A stretch of 64,000 nt of DNA from JAIVJZ01 sp035645695 (GCA_035645695.1 DASQMC010000016.1:20480-84479), one strand, 5' to 3'; shown: positions 26,546-35,823, counted from the first letter of the stretch. The notes: a model not told the origin generated them from the sequence alone. Program-made: numbers and translations.

Positions 26546-28567
26546 CTATTTCTTCGCCTGCATCTCCCTGAGCAGTTCCTCGCGGAAGTAGCCGACGGGG
26601 ATCGTGCCCTGCTGCATGAAGAGGACGTGGAAGTCTCTGGGCGAGAAGCGTTCGCCCGCGATCTGTGCGGCGTCTTTGCGCAGGGTGAAAATTTGGTCTT
26701 TGCCGAGGCGGTAGGTGATGGCCTGCGTCGGCCACTTGGAATAGCGGAAGATGGCGCGTTCGGCCGAGTCGCAACTGGCGCGCTTGGCAGGTTTCGCCGC
26801 CACAGCCGCCGCGTCGCGGCATGAGCCGGGCTGGAAGTCCACCACTTGCGAGAAGAGATCGACCGCCTCGTCGTAAGTCATGCGATTGTTGTGGATGCCG
26901 GTGTCAACGCGGACGCGCAGGTCGCGATAGAGTTTGCCTTTGAGTTGGTAGAGTTTCTCTTCCGGCGAGTAGAAGCCCGCGGGAAATCCGGGCTGCGGTT
27001 CGGACATGAGCGCTTCGGAGTAGAGACCCCAGCCTTCGGCGGCCATCGAATCCTGCCACATCGAGGAAGAATCTTCGACCGCGCCGGGCGTGAGCCAGCG
27101 CGCGGGCGCGATGCGGTCGCGATACCGGGTCATCACCTTGTAATGCCAGTCGTGGCCGGGGAAGCCTTCGTGCGCGGCGAGGTCTGCGAGCGAGGCGCGG
27201 TTGTTCTCCTTGAGCACGGCCTCGTCGTTCGACCCGGAAGTTGTGACGTAGAAGCGCCCGACGCCGCTCGTCTTGAAGGGCGGCGCGGGGTAATAGGCCG
27301 CGCCGTCGATAGACGCGCGCAAAGGGGGCGGCGTCTCGACAACTTCCAGCTTGTAATCGGCGGGCACGTCGAAGACGCCCGACTTGCGCCCGTACTCTAC
27401 GAGGCGGAAGGCGGCCTCTTCATACCACTTGACCATCTCCGCGTCCGACTTCGGGTAATCCTTGCCGAGTTCGTCAAAGACTGCGAGCACGGCCGTATGG
27501 CCTTCTTCGGGTAACTCCATCGTCTTCCGCCGCCCGATCTCGCGCGCGAGCGTGACCATCTCGGCCTGCGTCGCGTTGACAATCGCCATCGACTCGTCGA
27601 AAAGCCGCCCGGCGGTCGCGTCGGGCATGCGCAGGTTGTTCCTGAGCGCCCAGTTATACTCCTCCTCACCAAACGCGAAACGATCCTGACGAAACTGCGC
27701 CTTCACGTTGGCCGCGCCCGGCTTGCTCGCGTCGTCGAAGAAATTCTGCGCGATGTAATCACGAAGGGCGCGATAGCCGCTTGCCGCGCCCTTCGCCGCT
27801 TCGTTCAGTTGTTTCAACTGTTCGTCGCGTCCCGCGCCCTGTGCTATGCGCTCGGCGGCGAGGCCGGGCAGAGTCTTCTCGAAATAGTTGGCGGTCGATT
27901 CCGCCGTCGTGATGCCGTTACGGAGCAACATGCGATGATCGGGCGTGTTGCCGGATTTAATCCCGGCGGCCAACTGCTCCTGCGCGACCTGAAAATAACG
28001 CGGCACGGCTTGCAGGCGTTTGACGACGAGCGACCACTCTTCGGGCGTGCCGTAACTTTTTTCGCCCGTCTGCGTCATGCCTTGCAGTTGCCAGTCGATG
28101 GCGCGGAAGGGTTCGTCCGTGTATGTGTCGAGGGCGCGTTGCTGATACTTACGCGTCCCATGCTGTCGGAGCAGGAAGCGAATTTGCGCGAGCGCGACTT
28201 CGCGGTCGATGCGCAGCGCGGGCGAGAGCGTGTCGGGGGCAATGGCTTCGAGCGATTTTTGCGTGTCGGCGAGCCAGCGGTCTTCCTCTTCGATTGCGGC
28301 GGCTGAGTGATCGCGCAATTGCCCGTCCACCTCGCGCAGCGCCGGGTCGAGTCCCGCGCCGCCGAGATAGGTGTTGACCGTCGGGTTGCGGCGCAGGAAT
28401 GCGCGCACGTAGGCGTCGTGTATTCGCTTGAAATTCTGGTCGCCGCTGCTGCTGTTGCCCTGCGCCTGACCCGTATTCTGTTGCGCCGTCCGTGGCGTCT
28501 GTTGCACGCAGGAGGAGGCAGAGGCCAGGAAGGCGAGCGCGGCCGTGAGCAGTAGGAGTTTTCGCAT
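26546..28567 (-). CDS. DUF885 family lipoprotein, probable metallopeptidase
   Basis: 673 residues, starting at the ATG at 28567 directly before a lipoprotein signal (MRKLLLLTAALAFLASASSC, Cys at 20); a longer frame upstream has no signal logic. The body is the large helical DUF885 domain with the HEGFPGH motif, the family's HExxPGH zinc-site signature, and a distal Glu-rich helix. DUF885 proteins resemble M32-like gluzincin carboxypeptidases, and some are toxins or peptidases. Likely anchored to the outer membrane facing the periplasm. Peptidase activity is inferred. Confidence 0.85.
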   Translation of the reverse strand: MRKLLLLTAALAFLASASSCVQQTPRTAQQNTGQAQGNSSSGDQNFKRIHDAYVRAFLRRNPTVNTYLGGAGLDPALREVDGQLRDHSAAAIEEEDRWLADTQKSLEAIAPDTLSPALRIDREVALAQIRFLLRQHGTRKYQQRALDTYTDEPFRAIDWQLQGMTQTGEKSYGTPEEWSLVVKRLQAVPRYFQVAQEQLAAGIKSGNTPDHRMLLRNGITTAESTANYFEKTLPGLAAERIAQGAGRDEQLKQLNEAAKGAASGYRALRDYIAQNFFDDASKPGAANVKAQFRQDRFAFGEEEYNWALRNNLRMPDATAGRLFDESMAIVNATQAEMVTLAREIGRRKTMELPEEGHTAVLAVFDELGKDYPKSDAEMVKWYEEAAFRLVEYGRKSGVFDVPADYKLEVVETPPPLRASIDGAAYYPAPPFKTSGVGRFYVTTSGSNDEAVLKENNRASLADLAAHEGFPGHDWHYKVMTRYRDRIAPARWLTPGAVEDSSSMWQDSMAAEGWGLYSEALMSEPQPGFPAGFYSPEEKLYQLKGKLYRDLRVRVDTGIHNNRMTYDEAVDLFSQVVDFQPGSCRDAAAVAAKPAKRASCDSAERAIFRYSKWPTQAITYRLGKDQIFTLRKDAAQIAGERFSPRDFHVLFMQQGTIPVGYFREELLREMQAKK

Positions 28568-28599
28568 TTTTCGTCTCCGGGTAAAAACGCCGAAAGTAG

Positions 28600-28780
28600 T
28601 CAAAAAAGGGAGCGAGGAGGGGCGGAAAATTTGGGGGCAACCTGCCGCCCGCGCCCGCGCATCAGAATTGGCGAGCATAGCAACGACCCAATGAATCGCC
28701 GGGTGGCGATTCGCAAAGTTGGGCGATTCTCCTGTGGTTTCCGCCCGGTGTGAGAGCACACACCGGGCGGGTTTTTTTGT
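28600..28780 (+). ncRNA. Candidate small RNA ending at an orphan terminator
   Basis: The plus-strand segment between two minus-strand genes ends in a textbook intrinsic terminator (28741-28780), but no plus-strand gene precedes it. The sequence contains a strong hairpin AATCGCC/GGCGATT around 28693-28710 and other complementary segments (GGGCGATT). The 5' end is unknown; 28600 is only a guess. It does not match the SRP RNA, tmRNA or RNase P patterns I know. It could also be antisense control of the DUF885 leader. Confidence 0.35.
28741..28780 (+). terminator. Orphan intrinsic terminator, plus strand
   Basis: CCGCCCGGTGTG / CACACCGGGCGG perfect 12-bp stem with a 6-base loop (AGAGCA), followed by GTTTTTTTGTTT. 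The T-run exists only on the plus strand, whereas both flanking genes run on the minus strand. Confidence 0.88.
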
Positions 28781-28782
28781 TT

Positions 28783-28885
28783 GTCCGTGGTCAGTTGTCA
28801 GTTGTTTTTTGTCTGGGACAGGTTGTTGCTTTAGTCTCTGGCAACTCGCTTGATAATCACATACAACTGGCAACTGACCACGGAC
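28783..28885. repeat. Inverted repeat, GTCCGTGGTCAGTTGTCAG words
   Basis: Arms 28783-28805 and 28863-28885 pair with one mismatch over 23 bases around a 57-base loop. A related copy is at 36573-36658. Confidence 0.82.
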
Positions 28886-28898
28886 AACTGACTACTCA

Positions 28899-29246
28899 CT
28901 ACTGACTGATCTTCCGCCCCGTGAACATGAGCGGCGGAACGATTGGCATGTTGGTGCGAATCGAGCCGTTGAGGTTGTCGCCTTCGCGCCGGCCTTCGAT
29001 GTTGGCCTGAATGGACATGCCCTGAATCTTGAGCGCGACGGCGGCCGTGAAAATGTCGCCGCTCAGCGCGATGGTGTCCAAGGGAGCCTCGCCCCAGGAC
29101 GAACTCATACGGGCGCGCAAGCCTTCGCCCGCCCCGTCCTCTTCGACGAAAAGCGTCGCCGTCTGCGGCCCCAAAGGCGACGTGATCTCCAGTTCCCACG
29201 ACCCGACGAATCCCGACTGATCTTCTGTTGTAGATGTGCTGCTCAT
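28899..29246 (-). CDS. Small beta-rich protein of unknown function
   Basis: 115 residues from ATG 29246, with GGGGAG 6 bases upstream; a longer frame to 29291 lacks support. The sequence alternates short strands (GSWELEITSPLGPQTATLFV, DTIALSGDIFTAAVALKI, GDNLNGSIR, PLMFTGRKI) in a lipocalin-like or beta-barrel pattern without signal peptide. It lies 40 bases downstream of the inactive M16 gene on the same strand, so it may belong to that operon. No family recognised with certainty. Confidence 0.65.
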   Translation of the reverse strand: MSSTSTTEDQSGFVGSWELEITSPLGPQTATLFVEEDGAGEGLRARMSSSWGEAPLDTIALSGDIFTAAVALKIQGMSIQANIEGRREGDNLNGSIRTNMPIVPPLMFTGRKISQ

Positions 29247-29287
29247 ATCACTCCCCGTTTGTAGTTTCTTTGTTCTCTCGCGACGCT

Positions 29288-30673
29288 TCACGCGCCTTTG
29301 CGGTTTCCCGCGCTGTCGTAAATCTCGATCTCTTCGGCGTAACCCTTTATTTCATCCGCGAGCGCATCGGCATCGCCGACGACGACGATGGCCGCCGTCG
29401 CGGGCGTGACGCAACGGCGCGCGACGCGCTGCACCTCCTCACGCGTTACCGCGCTCACGCGCTCGCGATAAGTTTGCAGGTAGTCGACGGGCAGACCGTG
29501 CATCTTGATCTGGATTAACTGGTCGATCAAACCGTCGAGCGTCTCCAGCCGAATGGGGAAGATGCCCGTCAGGTAATTCTGCGCGTCGCGTATTTCCTTC
29601 TCGGTGACGAGTTCTTCGCGTATGCGTTCGAGTTCGTAGAAAAATTCCTTGAGCGATTCACCCGTGACGGTCGTGCGCACTTCGGCGGTGGCGCGAAAAC
29701 TTCCGGCCGCGCGGCGCGCGTCGAGGCTCGTGTATGCGCCGTAAGTGTAGCCTTTGTCTTCGCGCAGGTTCATGAAGATGCGCGAGGAGGCGTTTGCGCC
29801 TAGCACGGTGTGCATGACGAGCAGGGAGAAGTAGTCGGGGTCTGTGCGCGTGATGGCGAGGTTGGCGATGACGATGTTCGACTGCGCGGAGCCGGGCCTG
29901 TCCACGAGATAAAGCGTGCGCCCACGGCGCGCGGGCGGCGGGGGAAACTCCGTCGCCTCCGATTCGCCCGCCTGCCACGCGCCGAAGAGTTCTTCGATGC
30001 GCGCCAGCGCGCGGTCGCGGCGGATGTCGCCGCCGACGACGAGCACGGCATTGTTCGGGATGAAGCGGCGGCGGTGAAATTGTATGAGATCGTCTCGCGT
30101 GATGGCGGCGATGGATTCGGGCGTGGCCGAGACGACGCTGTAGGGGTGTTCGCCGTAGATAACGCGCGCCACTCGTTCGTTGGCGAGGAACGACGGCTGT
30201 CCGCGCTGCGCGATCAGGTTTTGGAGCGCGTTCTGCTTCGTCAACTCCAACTCGTCGGCGGGGAACGAAGGGCGCAGCGTGATGTCGGCCATCAACTCCA
30301 GGATTTCGTCGTTGAACTGCGAGAGGGCGGAAGCGGCAACGGTCGTGTTGTCGGAACTCGCGCCCGCGCCGAGCGTCGCGCCGATGCGCGCCACTTCGTC
30401 GGCGATGCGGCGGCTCGTGCGCGTCTCGGTGCCCTCGTTGAGCATGCCGGTCAGGATGTCGGTCAGGCCGGGCAGCGCGGGCGGGTCGTGCGCGTCGCCG
30501 GTGCGAAAGGCGAGCCGGTAGGTGACGAACGGCAGCCGCGTGTTTTCAACGAAGACGACGCGCAAACCGTTCGCAAGCGTCGTCTCTTCGGGCGCGGGCA
30601 GATTCAAAGGGCGCGGCGCAAGCGGCGCGGGCGGCTCACGGCGAAAAGTTTCGAGTTGGGTGTCGGGCATCAT
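29288..30673 (-). CDS. M16 family protein, non-catalytic subunit
   Basis: 461 residues with the two-lobed M16 fold (LPFVTYRLAFRTGDAHDPPA, then PNNAVLVVGGDI near the middle and NYLTGIFPIRLETLDGLIDQ in the second half). The zinc motif HxxEH is missing: the corresponding segment reads GLTDILTGMLNEGT. The next gene upstream (30765-32195) has an intact HLFEH. Bacterial M16B enzymes often work as an active/inactive heterodimer, like mitochondrial processing peptidase, so this is probably the partner subunit. Start at 30673 or the adjacent Met codon. Confidence 0.87.
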   Translation of the reverse strand: MMPDTQLETFRREPPAPLAPRPLNLPAPEETTLANGLRVVFVENTRLPFVTYRLAFRTGDAHDPPALPGLTDILTGMLNEGTETRTSRRIADEVARIGATLGAGASSDNTTVAASALSQFNDEILELMADITLRPSFPADELELTKQNALQNLIAQRGQPSFLANERVARVIYGEHPYSVVSATPESIAAITRDDLIQFHRRRFIPNNAVLVVGGDIRRDRALARIEELFGAWQAGESEATEFPPPPARRGRTLYLVDRPGSAQSNIVIANLAITRTDPDYFSLLVMHTVLGANASSRIFMNLREDKGYTYGAYTSLDARRAAGSFRATAEVRTTVTGESLKEFFYELERIREELVTEKEIRDAQNYLTGIFPIRLETLDGLIDQLIQIKMHGLPVDYLQTYRERVSAVTREEVQRVARRCVTPATAAIVVVGDADALADEIKGYAEEIEIYDSAGNRKGA

Positions 30674-30682
30674 GGTTTAAAG

Positions 30683-30766
30683 AAACGATGAAGTAGGAAC
30701 GATGAACGATGAACTGTAAAGCTAGTCGCTTTTACTTCATCGTTCATCGTTCCTACTTCATCGTTT
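30683..30766. repeat. Long hairpin, GATGAAGTAGGAACGATGAA words
   Basis: Arms 30683-30721 and 30729-30766 pair nearly perfectly over 38 bases around a 7-base loop. It lies between the two M16 genes. The stop codon of the upstream (minus-strand) M16 gene overlaps the arm. Confidence 0.9.
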
Positions 30767-32195
30767 ATGTCTGCGTTACCGGCGTTTCGGGCGTCTCGGT
30801 CGGGGGAACGGGTTCGGGCGCGGGCGGGTGCGGTGGCACCTGTGGGGGCGGCGCGCCGGGCTGCTCCACTTCTTCCTGTTGCGGGTCGGGGGCGTCGGCC
30901 GCCGGTTCCGCCTCCTTCGAGCCTTCGGGCGCGGGCGTGATTTCGATGAGGGCGTGATTGTCCGTGTGCAGGTAGCGCGCCACCACATCCTTGATCTCGG
31001 CGGGCGTGACGGCGAGATAGCGTTCCACTTCCGTGTTGATGAGATGCGGGTCGCGGTCGTAGAGCGTGTATTCGGCGAGCCGCTGCGCGCGGTACATCGT
31101 CGTCTGTCGCCCACGCACGGAATCGTTCAGGAGCGTGTTGCGAAGTTTCTCCATCTCTTCCGCGCTCGGACCTTCCGCGGCGAGGCGCGCGATCTCTTCG
31201 TTGATGGTGCGGCGAATCTCTTCGGTCGAGCGGCCGGGCTTCGGGATGGCGAACAGGTAGAGCGAAGAGGGACCGCGACGCTCGCCGATGCCGCCCTGCA
31301 CGGCGACCACCGACTCGTCGCCCTTGACGAGTTTCTGATAAAGCCGGGAGCTTTCGCCTTCAAACAGGAGTTCGCTGGCGAGCGTCAGGGCGTAAGCGTC
31401 GGCCGTGCGGCGCGCGGGGGCTTTCCAGCCGAGCATCAGGGCGGGCAACTGCGCGAAAGGATCGAGATAGGTCTCGAAAGACGAGGCCACTTCCGCCGGT
31501 TCGCTCACGTCAACTTCCGGCGGGGCGGGCTGGCGCGGGATGGTGGCAAAATATTTCTCGACGAGCGCGCGTGCCTCCGCCGGGTCGAAGTCGCCGACGA
31601 TGACGAGCACGGCATTGTTCGGCGCGTAGTAGATGCGAAAGAACTCGCGTATGTCTTCGATGGTCGCATCGTCGAGGTCTTGCATCGAGCCGATGGTCGA
31701 ATGAGCGTTGGCGGGATTCCGGTAGACGAGTTCGTTCAAGCGCAGGAAGGCGTTGGAGTAGGGGCGGTTGTCATAGTTGAGCCGCTTCTCCTCCTGCACG
31801 GCGTTGCGCTGGTTGTCGAGATTCTCCTGCGTGACTTTGAGCGAGCGCATGCGGTCGCTTTCCAGCCAGAGCGCGAGGGGGAGTTGGTCGGCGGGCAGCG
31901 TCTCGTAGTAGTTGGTGCGCTCCGAGGAAGTCGTGCCGTTCATCGTGCCGCCGGAGTTGAAGATGTACTGGAAGTGCGCGGCCTTCGGCACGTTCTCGGA
32001 GCCTTGAAACATCATGTGCTCGAAGAGATGCGCGAAGCCCGTGCGCCCCTCGCGTTCGTTGCGCGAGCCGACATCGTAATAGACGCAGACCGAGACGACC
32101 GGAACGCTCCGGTCTTCGCTCAGGACGACGCGCAGGCCGTTCTCCAGCGTGAACTGTTCGATGGGGATATGCGGAAGTGTGAGACTGGCGGACAA
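30765..32195 (-). CDS. M16 family zinc peptidase, catalytic subunit
   Basis: 476 residues. HLFEH at 56-60 gives the inverted zinc motif HxxEH, and a distal Glu in the NAVQEEKRLNYDNRPY segment is the third ligand. The two M16 lobes are followed by a Pro/Glu/Thr-rich C-terminal tail of about 45 residues. No signal peptide is obvious, so its location is uncertain; homologues degrade peptides or process secreted proteins. First gene of a probable operon with the inactive M16 subunit and the small beta protein, but the pair is now separated by the hairpin at 30683. Confidence 0.92.
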   Translation of the reverse strand: MSASLTLPHIPIEQFTLENGLRVVLSEDRSVPVVSVCVYYDVGSRNEREGRTGFAHLFEHMMFQGSENVPKAAHFQYIFNSGGTMNGTTSSERTNYYETLPADQLPLALWLESDRMRSLKVTQENLDNQRNAVQEEKRLNYDNRPYSNAFLRLNELVYRNPANAHSTIGSMQDLDDATIEDIREFFRIYYAPNNAVLVIVGDFDPAEARALVEKYFATIPRQPAPPEVDVSEPAEVASSFETYLDPFAQLPALMLGWKAPARRTADAYALTLASELLFEGESSRLYQKLVKGDESVVAVQGGIGERRGPSSLYLFAIPKPGRSTEEIRRTINEEIARLAAEGPSAEEMEKLRNTLLNDSVRGRQTTMYRAQRLAEYTLYDRDPHLINTEVERYLAVTPAEIKDVVARYLHTDNHALIEITPAPEGSKEAEPAADAPDPQQEEVEQPGAPPPQVPPHPPAPEPVPPTETPETPVTQT

Positions 32196-32277
32196 ATTAA
32201 GACCTCTGTAAATGCGAAAGTTTGTACCCGAACCACAAAATAGATCGAGACGGCGCGCTACGCACGCGCGCCCGGTC

Positions 32278-32733
32278 TCAACTCTGCGGCGTGTTGATCA
32301 TGCCGCGCAGTTCCGCCCGGAGTCGTTCGATCTCGTGTAATTTCTGCTGCACGCGGTCGAAGAGCGGGGTCTGCGATTTGATGCCCTCGTCGATGAGGAA
32401 GGCGGCCGCCTCGGCGCGCGAGCGAAAAACGCCCGCCTGCACGAGACTCTCCAACTTCTCCTGCGCCTCGTGCGAGACTTTGACGGCGACAACGTAATCG
32501 TCCTTCGCGGAGATGGCGCGCTCGATGGTGCGGCTGATGTCGCGGCCGATGGACGAGAGCGATTCGGGAATGCGCGAGGCAATGTCGCGCACGGACGAAG
32601 ACATGCGTTCGCGGTCTGCACCGCCCGCTTCGTCTTCGTCGTCGCGCAGCATCAGGTCGTCGATCATCTCGTCCTGATTCGTGGTGTGACGCAGGGGGTC
32701 GTGCGGGTTGTTCGGATCGTAAGGGTTGCTCAT
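32278..32733 (-). CDS. RHH-like regulatory protein (hypothetical)
   Basis: 151 residues with a strong ribosome-binding site (AAGGAGA, 7-8 bases from ATG). The N-terminal 45 residues are hydrophilic and Asp/Asn-rich. The centre has SISRTIERAISA-like helices. The segment VSHEAQEKLESLVQAGVFRS, then RAEAAAFLIDEGI, resembles the ribbon-helix-helix pattern of CopG-type regulators, followed by a short coiled coil (RVQQKLHEIERLRAELR). The resemblance is by eye; it could be a DNA-binding or scaffold protein. Confidence 0.7.
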   Translation of the reverse strand: MSNPYDPNNPHDPLRHTTNQDEMIDDLMLRDDEDEAGGADRERMSSSVRDIASRIPESLSSIGRDISRTIERAISAKDDYVVAVKVSHEAQEKLESLVQAGVFRSRAEAAAFLIDEGIKSQTPLFDRVQQKLHEIERLRAELRGMINTPQS

Positions 32734-32880
32734 GGAAAAAATCTCCTTCGCTTCGGCTCGCGCCCCGCGCTTGAAAATCGCGACGGGCGCGGGCGTGCTT
32801 TTATTGCAATTAGTTGGCTGATTGCTACGGGGCAGTTTAATTTATCGGAGGGAAAGTGACAAACAGCCATTCCCGAAGAA

Positions 32881-33000
32881 GTAAGGGGAAAGGGGAAAGG
32901 GGAAAGGGAAAGGGTAAAAGGGGAAAGGAAAAAGAAAGAACTTAATGTGCGAAAGTCGCATTTTACCCTTACCCTTTACCCCTTACCCTTTCCCCTTTCC
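32881..33000. repeat. Inverted repeat, GGGGAAAGGGGAAAGGG words
   Basis: Purine arm 32881-32930 and pyrimidine arm 32961-33000. It occupies the centre of the 443-base gap 32734-33176 between divergent genes. The gap also has a GCATCCGA-GAAA-TCGGATGC hairpin near 33020 and a TATATA box near 33092 that may be a -10 element for the S41 protease. Nothing else is recognised in the gap. Confidence 0.78.
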
Positions 33001-33176
33001 GCCACCCTTTCCGTCGCGCCCATCCGAGAAATCGGATGCCCGCGAGGTGTGCGGGACGCAACCTTGCCGCCCTTTCACTCATCCAGTACTATATAAAAAC
33101 TGCCCCGGCGAGAAGTCGCCCGACCGGGCGTTCGGCGCTTGACGGCGCGTCTTTCAGTTTTCGGTCTCAGCGGAAA

Positions 33177-34964
33177 ATGGTCTTGAGAGGTTTGCCCGTA
33201 GTGAAACAAAAAATATCATCCGCCCTCGTCGCGCTCCTTCTCGTTGCGCTTTCGCTTCCCACGTTCGTTTTCGCACAACAACAACAGCAGCCCGCGCCCG
33301 GCAGACCCGGCGCGCAGGGACAACAGCAGATGCCGCCCAATGTGGGCCCTGGCGGGCGGCGCGCACGCCCGCGCGTTCGCGCGACCTCCGGCGCGACGGC
33401 CGCCATCGAAGAAGACTTCGCCGAAGCTCTCAGCATCGTGCAGGAGAACTACGTTGACGGCGTGAAGATCGATTACAACGCCGCCTTCAAGTCGTCCATC
33501 ATCGGCATGCTGCGCTCTCTCGACCCGCACTCGAACTACTACGACTCGAAGGAATTCGAGGAACTGCAAGCCGACTGGCGTTCGGAGTATTACGGCATCG
33601 GCGCGACCATCGGCGACCGCACCATCGCCGGGCAGACCGACACCTACATTCTCGCCACTTTTCCGGGTGCGCCCGCCACGCGCGCGGGCTTGCGCTTCGC
33701 CGACCGCATCGTCGAAGTGAACGGCGAGAAGATCAAGGGCAAGAATTCGAGCGACGTGCGCGACCGCCTGCGCGGCCCGAAGGGTTCGAGCGTCAAGGTC
33801 ACGGTCGAACGCGCCTCGACAAAGGCTCTGGAGACGGTCGAAATCACGCGCGACGCCGTCGGCCAGCCGACCATCCCCGATTCCTACATCTTGAAGCCCG
33901 GCGTCGGTTATATCGACATGACGCGCGGCTTCAACCGCAGCACGGCCGAAGAGTTCGTCGCGGCGGTGGAGGATTTACGCAAGCAGGGCATGACCTCGCT
34001 CGTTCTCGACCTGCGCGGCAATCCCGGCGGCCTGCTCGATCAGGCCGTTAAAGTCGCCGAACGCTTCCTCCAGCGCGGGCAGGTGATCCTGTCGCAGAAG
34101 GGGCGCGTCGAGGGCAGCCAGCGCACCTACGAGTCGCGCAACAGTTCGCCCGACAACGTGCCGCTCGTCGTTCTGGTCAATCGCAACTCCGCCTCGGCTT
34201 CCGAGATCGTCGCGGGCGCGTTGCAGGATCACGACCGCGCGCTCATCATCGGCGAGACGAGTTTCGGCAAAGGACTCGTCCAGAGCATTATCCCGATGGA
34301 ATACGGCACGGCCGTGACGCTCACCTCGTCGAAGTACTACACGCCTTCGGGTCGCCTCATCCAGCGCGACTACACGAACGAGGGTCTCTACGATTACTAC
34401 ACGCGCGGCGGCGTCGGCAGCCTCGACGACGAGAAGAAAGCGGCGGCGGCGAAACCCTCCGGCCCCGAAAGCCTGACCGACTCGGGGCGCAAAGTTTACG
34501 GCGGCGGCGGCATCGCGCCCGACGAACCCGTTAAACCGCGCCTGATCGAACCCGCGCAGCAACGCCTGATCGATCCCATCTTCGCCTTCGTGCGCGAACT
34601 CGTTAACGGTCGCATCAAGGGTTTCGAGGATTACAAGATCGCGCGCGGCATTGATTTCGAGCACGACATCAAACCCGACGAATACCCGATCACCGATAAC
34701 GTCTTCAAGGCGTTTAAGACGTTCGTCGCCGCCGACGAGACGTTCAAGCTGAAGGACGCGCAGATCGACCGTAGCCGCGACTTTATCGCGCGCCAGATGC
34801 GCTACGATATCGCCACCGCCGCCTACGGCACGGTGACGGCCTCGCAGGTGCAGATCGTGGACGACCCGCAGATCGCCAAGTCCATCGAAGTGCTGCCGCG
34901 CGCGCGTGAACTCTCCATCGCCGCCATGCGCGGGCGCAACCCGGAACGCAAGACGTTTGAATAA
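33177..34964 (+). CDS. S41 C-terminal processing peptidase (CtpA/Prc type)
   Basis: 595 residues from ATG 33177, which places a signal peptide (about 1-32) at the N-terminus; a longer frame to 33036 is rejected. A Gln/Pro-rich linker is followed by the S41 N-terminal region, a PDZ domain (about 150-230; GIGATIGDRTIAGQ, RAGLRFADRIVEVNGE) and the protease core. Catalytic residues are Ser340 in NSASASE and Lys365 in SFGKGLVQS, 25 apart as Ser430/Lys455 in E. coli Prc. Cleaves C-termini of periplasmic substrates. A strong terminator follows the gene. Confidence 0.93.
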   Translation: MVLRGLPVVKQKISSALVALLLVALSLPTFVFAQQQQQPAPGRPGAQGQQQMPPNVGPGGRRARPRVRATSGATAAIEEDFAEALSIVQENYVDGVKIDYNAAFKSSIIGMLRSLDPHSNYYDSKEFEELQADWRSEYYGIGATIGDRTIAGQTDTYILATFPGAPATRAGLRFADRIVEVNGEKIKGKNSSDVRDRLRGPKGSSVKVTVERASTKALETVEITRDAVGQPTIPDSYILKPGVGYIDMTRGFNRSTAEEFVAAVEDLRKQGMTSLVLDLRGNPGGLLDQAVKVAERFLQRGQVILSQKGRVEGSQRTYESRNSSPDNVPLVVLVNRNSASASEIVAGALQDHDRALIIGETSFGKGLVQSIIPMEYGTAVTLTSSKYYTPSGRLIQRDYTNEGLYDYYTRGGVGSLDDEKKAAAAKPSGPESLTDSGRKVYGGGGIAPDEPVKPRLIEPAQQRLIDPIFAFVRELVNGRIKGFEDYKIARGIDFEHDIKPDEYPITDNVFKAFKTFVAADETFKLKDAQIDRSRDFIARQMRYDIATAAYGTVTASQVQIVDDPQIAKSIEVLPRARELSIAAMRGRNPERKTFE

Positions 34965-34996
34965 AACGTCGCATTCACTGCGATGCGCGAACAGGC

Positions 34997-35040
34997 GAAG
35001 AGGCCGTCAACTTCAAAAGTTGACGGCCTCTTCGGCTTTA
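34997..35040. terminator. Strong bidirectional intrinsic terminator
   Basis: A perfect 17-bp stem (34997-35013 with 35017-35033, core GAGGCCGTCAACTT) around a 3-base loop, followed by GGCTTTATAA on the plus strand. It lies between convergent genes 34964 and 35075. Confidence 0.88.
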
Positions 35041-35074
35041 TAACTCGTCCGCCTCACTTAGTGAATCTTTCGCC

Positions 35075-35749
35075 CTACTCGTTGCCGGTCTGATCGTGCG
35101 GCGCATCGACGGGCTTGGATTCGGGCGAGCCTTTCTGCCGCAGCCAGATCGTGAGCACGACCATCAGGCCGATGGAGAAAAATTCACTCTGCCAGTTTTG
35201 CAGCGACTCGAACCAGAAGCGCGAAGTTGCCATATAAGCGAACGTGGACACGGGCGGTTCGTTGCCGCCGTGTTCGACTTTGTCCTGATTGTACTCGCCC
35301 GCGCCTCCAACGGCGTGCAGGTAGAACGTGAGAAGGAAGAGAAGGAGAAACGTGAGGCCGAGCGAGTTCTCGTAGAGCTTCAAGACGAGGCCGCCCCGCC
35401 GCACCGGCCACGGCGCGTCCTGCTTGTCGCGCGACGTGCGCGGGTCGCGGTCTACGGTCTCTTCCTTGTCGGGGTCTTTCGATTCGGCGGAGCCTTTCTG
35501 GTAGAGAAAAACCGTGAGCATGATGAAGACGAACATCTGTAGAAATTCGCTCTCCCAGTTCTCCATCGTGGCTTCGAGGAAGTGTGAGGTGGCGAGATAT
35601 TCGGCGTAGCCGACCGCAGGCTGGCCGTGTTCCTGCTGTTCGTTGTTGTACTCGCGTTGGCCGACGATTGATTGGCCGATGATGAGCGTGAAGAAGAACA
35701 GAATGAACATCACGAGCGACAGCCCGTTGTTGCGAAAAAATCGCGACAT
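35075..35749 (-). CDS. DUF6766-like membrane protein with internal duplication
   Basis: 224 residues with four transmembrane helices in two tandem repeats. Repeat 1 has NNGLSLVMFILFFFTLIIGQ, EYLATSHFLEATMENWESEF and YQKGSAESK; repeat 2 has ENSLGLTFLLLFLLTFYL, AYMATSRFWFESLQNWQSEF and RQKGSPESK. The repeats align over about 85 residues. The NWxSEFxxxG helix start and QKGSxESK end are conserved in both copies. Good ribosome-binding site GGAGGAC. Function unknown; the DUF number is from memory of the family pattern. Confidence 0.8.
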   Translation of the reverse strand: MSRFFRNNGLSLVMFILFFFTLIIGQSIVGQREYNNEQQEHGQPAVGYAEYLATSHFLEATMENWESEFLQMFVFIMLTVFLYQKGSAESKDPDKEETVDRDPRTSRDKQDAPWPVRRGGLVLKLYENSLGLTFLLLFLLTFYLHAVGGAGEYNQDKVEHGGNEPPVSTFAYMATSRFWFESLQNWQSEFFSIGLMVVLTIWLRQKGSPESKPVDAPHDQTGNE

Positions 35750-35823
35750 AGTCGTCCTCCCGTAACAGTGAGATTTATCCGGTTGATTAAAACGCTCGCC
35801 CCGGCGGCGAAAACTCGTATCGC

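Noticed and set aside
30828..32243. 471-codon open frame on the plus strand
   Set aside because: Shadow of the M16 peptidase gene.
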